Shown here in pieces: positions 62,921-64,000 of a DNA stretch of 64,000 nt; within the stretch, counting starts at the first letter, position 1; each line of letters begins with the position of its first letter. Both the position numbers and the translations under genes were made by a program. The DNA lies in contig BGZK01000710.1 in assembly GCA_005406025.1 (NCBI GenBank), positions 124,001 through 188,000 on the forward strand. Reading direction: 5' to 3'. The DNA is from Eumeta japonica. Lineage: Eukaryota; Arthropoda; Insecta; Lepidoptera; Psychidae. Under the pieces are notes generated by a model. It did no database searches. It was not told where the DNA came from and saw only the letters and a program-made list of their open reading frames with translations.

Positions 62921-63159
62921 AGGAATAGCTGTGGAAGGTGTAAATAATAAGAGAAAAAAGGAATTATTCATTGCTAAGATATAACTTACTTTACAAGGAG
63001 CGAGCGCGTGTAGCGAATAATTTAAAAATATGTGAAATTAAAAAAATTAAAACGCTGTACTCAGATGATTCCAAATTTTATGTAATAAAGGATTTATTAT
63101 GTTTTACATTATAATTTTGTGATAATATAAATCTTTTATTTAATTTCTTTTCTGCATAT

Positions 63160-63600
63160 AGAAAATAATATTTATGCATTCGTATCAGTAGGTAGAGCGC
63201 ATTCAGCTACTATCAACAGCAAACAAACGAGGTATCAAATTATGAACGTGCAATTTTACTATGAGACTATTTCCTGTTTTTTTTATTATTATTTTAACGT
63301 CATAATACAATCATTTTATGCAAAAATAAAAACTCCAGTCATCTCGGGAATCCCAAGCCGAATGAGTCCAGAACGTGAATTATTCGCAGAATTTAAATGA
63401 GATACGGCTCGGCCCCGCCGCGTTTTATTTTTTTTGAAATTTTTCTAAAACATTCACATGTCCCCGCCTGGTGCATTTCTGTGTCAGAATTTTTAGAAGT
63501 ATATACCTGAATGTGAGAATGAGACGTTCACGACTTCACGTGCATGATAAATATTGACTGTGTGTCAAGTATCGGGTCGTCGTGTTCTGTATTCATTACC
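63160..63600 (+). repeat. Duplicated segment, copy 2
   Basis: Partner of 56570-57035, same orientation. It shares gaattattcgcagaatttaa exactly and flanking blocks with indels. No cecropin exon follows it, unlike copy 1. Confidence 0.65.
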
Positions 63601-64000
63601 CCACTGCTGATGCATATTCTCCTACATTTTTATTTATTTCAAATGAGGCGGTTTGGATCTTAAGTCATGCTGACCCTTTGCTGGTCGAGAGCTGCTGACG
63701 ACTCTTAATAAGGCGTGATTAAGTCTTACGCCAATGGTTATTGGCAGTGTAAGTACTTCCTCTCAGAGGCTGCAAGATAGCGGTTTGGTATGATTTGAGT
63801 TATCAGCTCATTGATCTGGGTTTAAAGACTTCTGGTTGGAACACAAAGCGCCGGCGCCTCTACCAACCAACTACCCTGCGTGGATATGAAGAATTAAAAA
63901 CGGCATTAGATATTAATGAAAGATATATTACTTTAATACTCAATGGTACTTTAATTAATCAGTCTTGTTCAATATTTTATACTAAACGCTTTCATAAGTT
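63601..64000. other. Non-coding stretch at the window edge
   Basis: No gene is seen. A 'cgccggcgcctctaccaacc' string at about 63850 resembles ends of lepidopteran SINE-like repeats but is not assigned. Confidence 0.3.

Noticed and set aside
63601..63900. Possible second cecropin exon beyond the duplicated flank
   Set aside because: I read both strands for the GQRxRxAxxSAGPA core and splice acceptor and found neither.

Overview
The window reads as nuclear DNA of an insect, most likely a moth or butterfly. It is AT-rich, gene-poor and full of decayed transposons. Lepidoptera are suggested by a cecropin D-type antimicrobial peptide gene and by several copies of a dispersed repeat. That repeat has an 'aaaaa-ccggccaagtgcgagtcgga' type head and a 'ggttccgt' type end, both familiar from lepidopteran intergenic DNA. 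I recall this from general knowledge; no search was run. There is no sign of bacterial, organellar or viral gene organisation.

The one gene I can support well is on the minus strand at 57146-58836. It is a two-exon cecropin D-like gene: a signal peptide and dipeptide pro-region in exon 1, a 1,433-bp intron at the position classical for cecropins, and the amphipathic core with its Gly-Pro hinge in exon 2. Its reading frame continues about 25 residues past the usual cecropin end, giving an unusual charged C-terminal tail. Just upstream are a TATA box and a consensus Rel/NF-kappaB site, the arrangement expected of an immune-inducible gene. Short-ORF scanning misses the gene because its exons are 99 and 159 nt.

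Layout: 0-13 kb is non-coding and holds a dispersed repeat copy, two copies of a purine-rich minisatellite-like element, a tRNA-like SINE-type segment and several perfect hairpins. 13.1-14.05 kb has a palindromic block carrying consensus heat-shock-element arrays next to an IS630/Tc1-type transposase relic. 14-21 kb is AT-rich and empty apart from microsatellite and hairpins. 21-22.6 kb holds a Penelope-like GIY-YIG fragment and an inverted dispersed repeat copy. 22.7-28 kb is non-coding with GC-rich islands and one candidate exon. 28-32.6 kb holds non-LTR retrotransposon relics, including a chimeric joint. 34.8-45.1 kb is a graveyard of three mariner copies, a Jockey-type RT tail and more repeats. 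45-56.5 kb is mostly empty, with three GC-rich islands, a microsatellite and one RT tail. 56.5-64 kb holds the cecropin locus, a duplicated flank, a repeat copy and another RT tail.

The transposon relics carry frameshifts and stops and do not form a working system. The cecropin gene is the only feature that looks under coding constraint.
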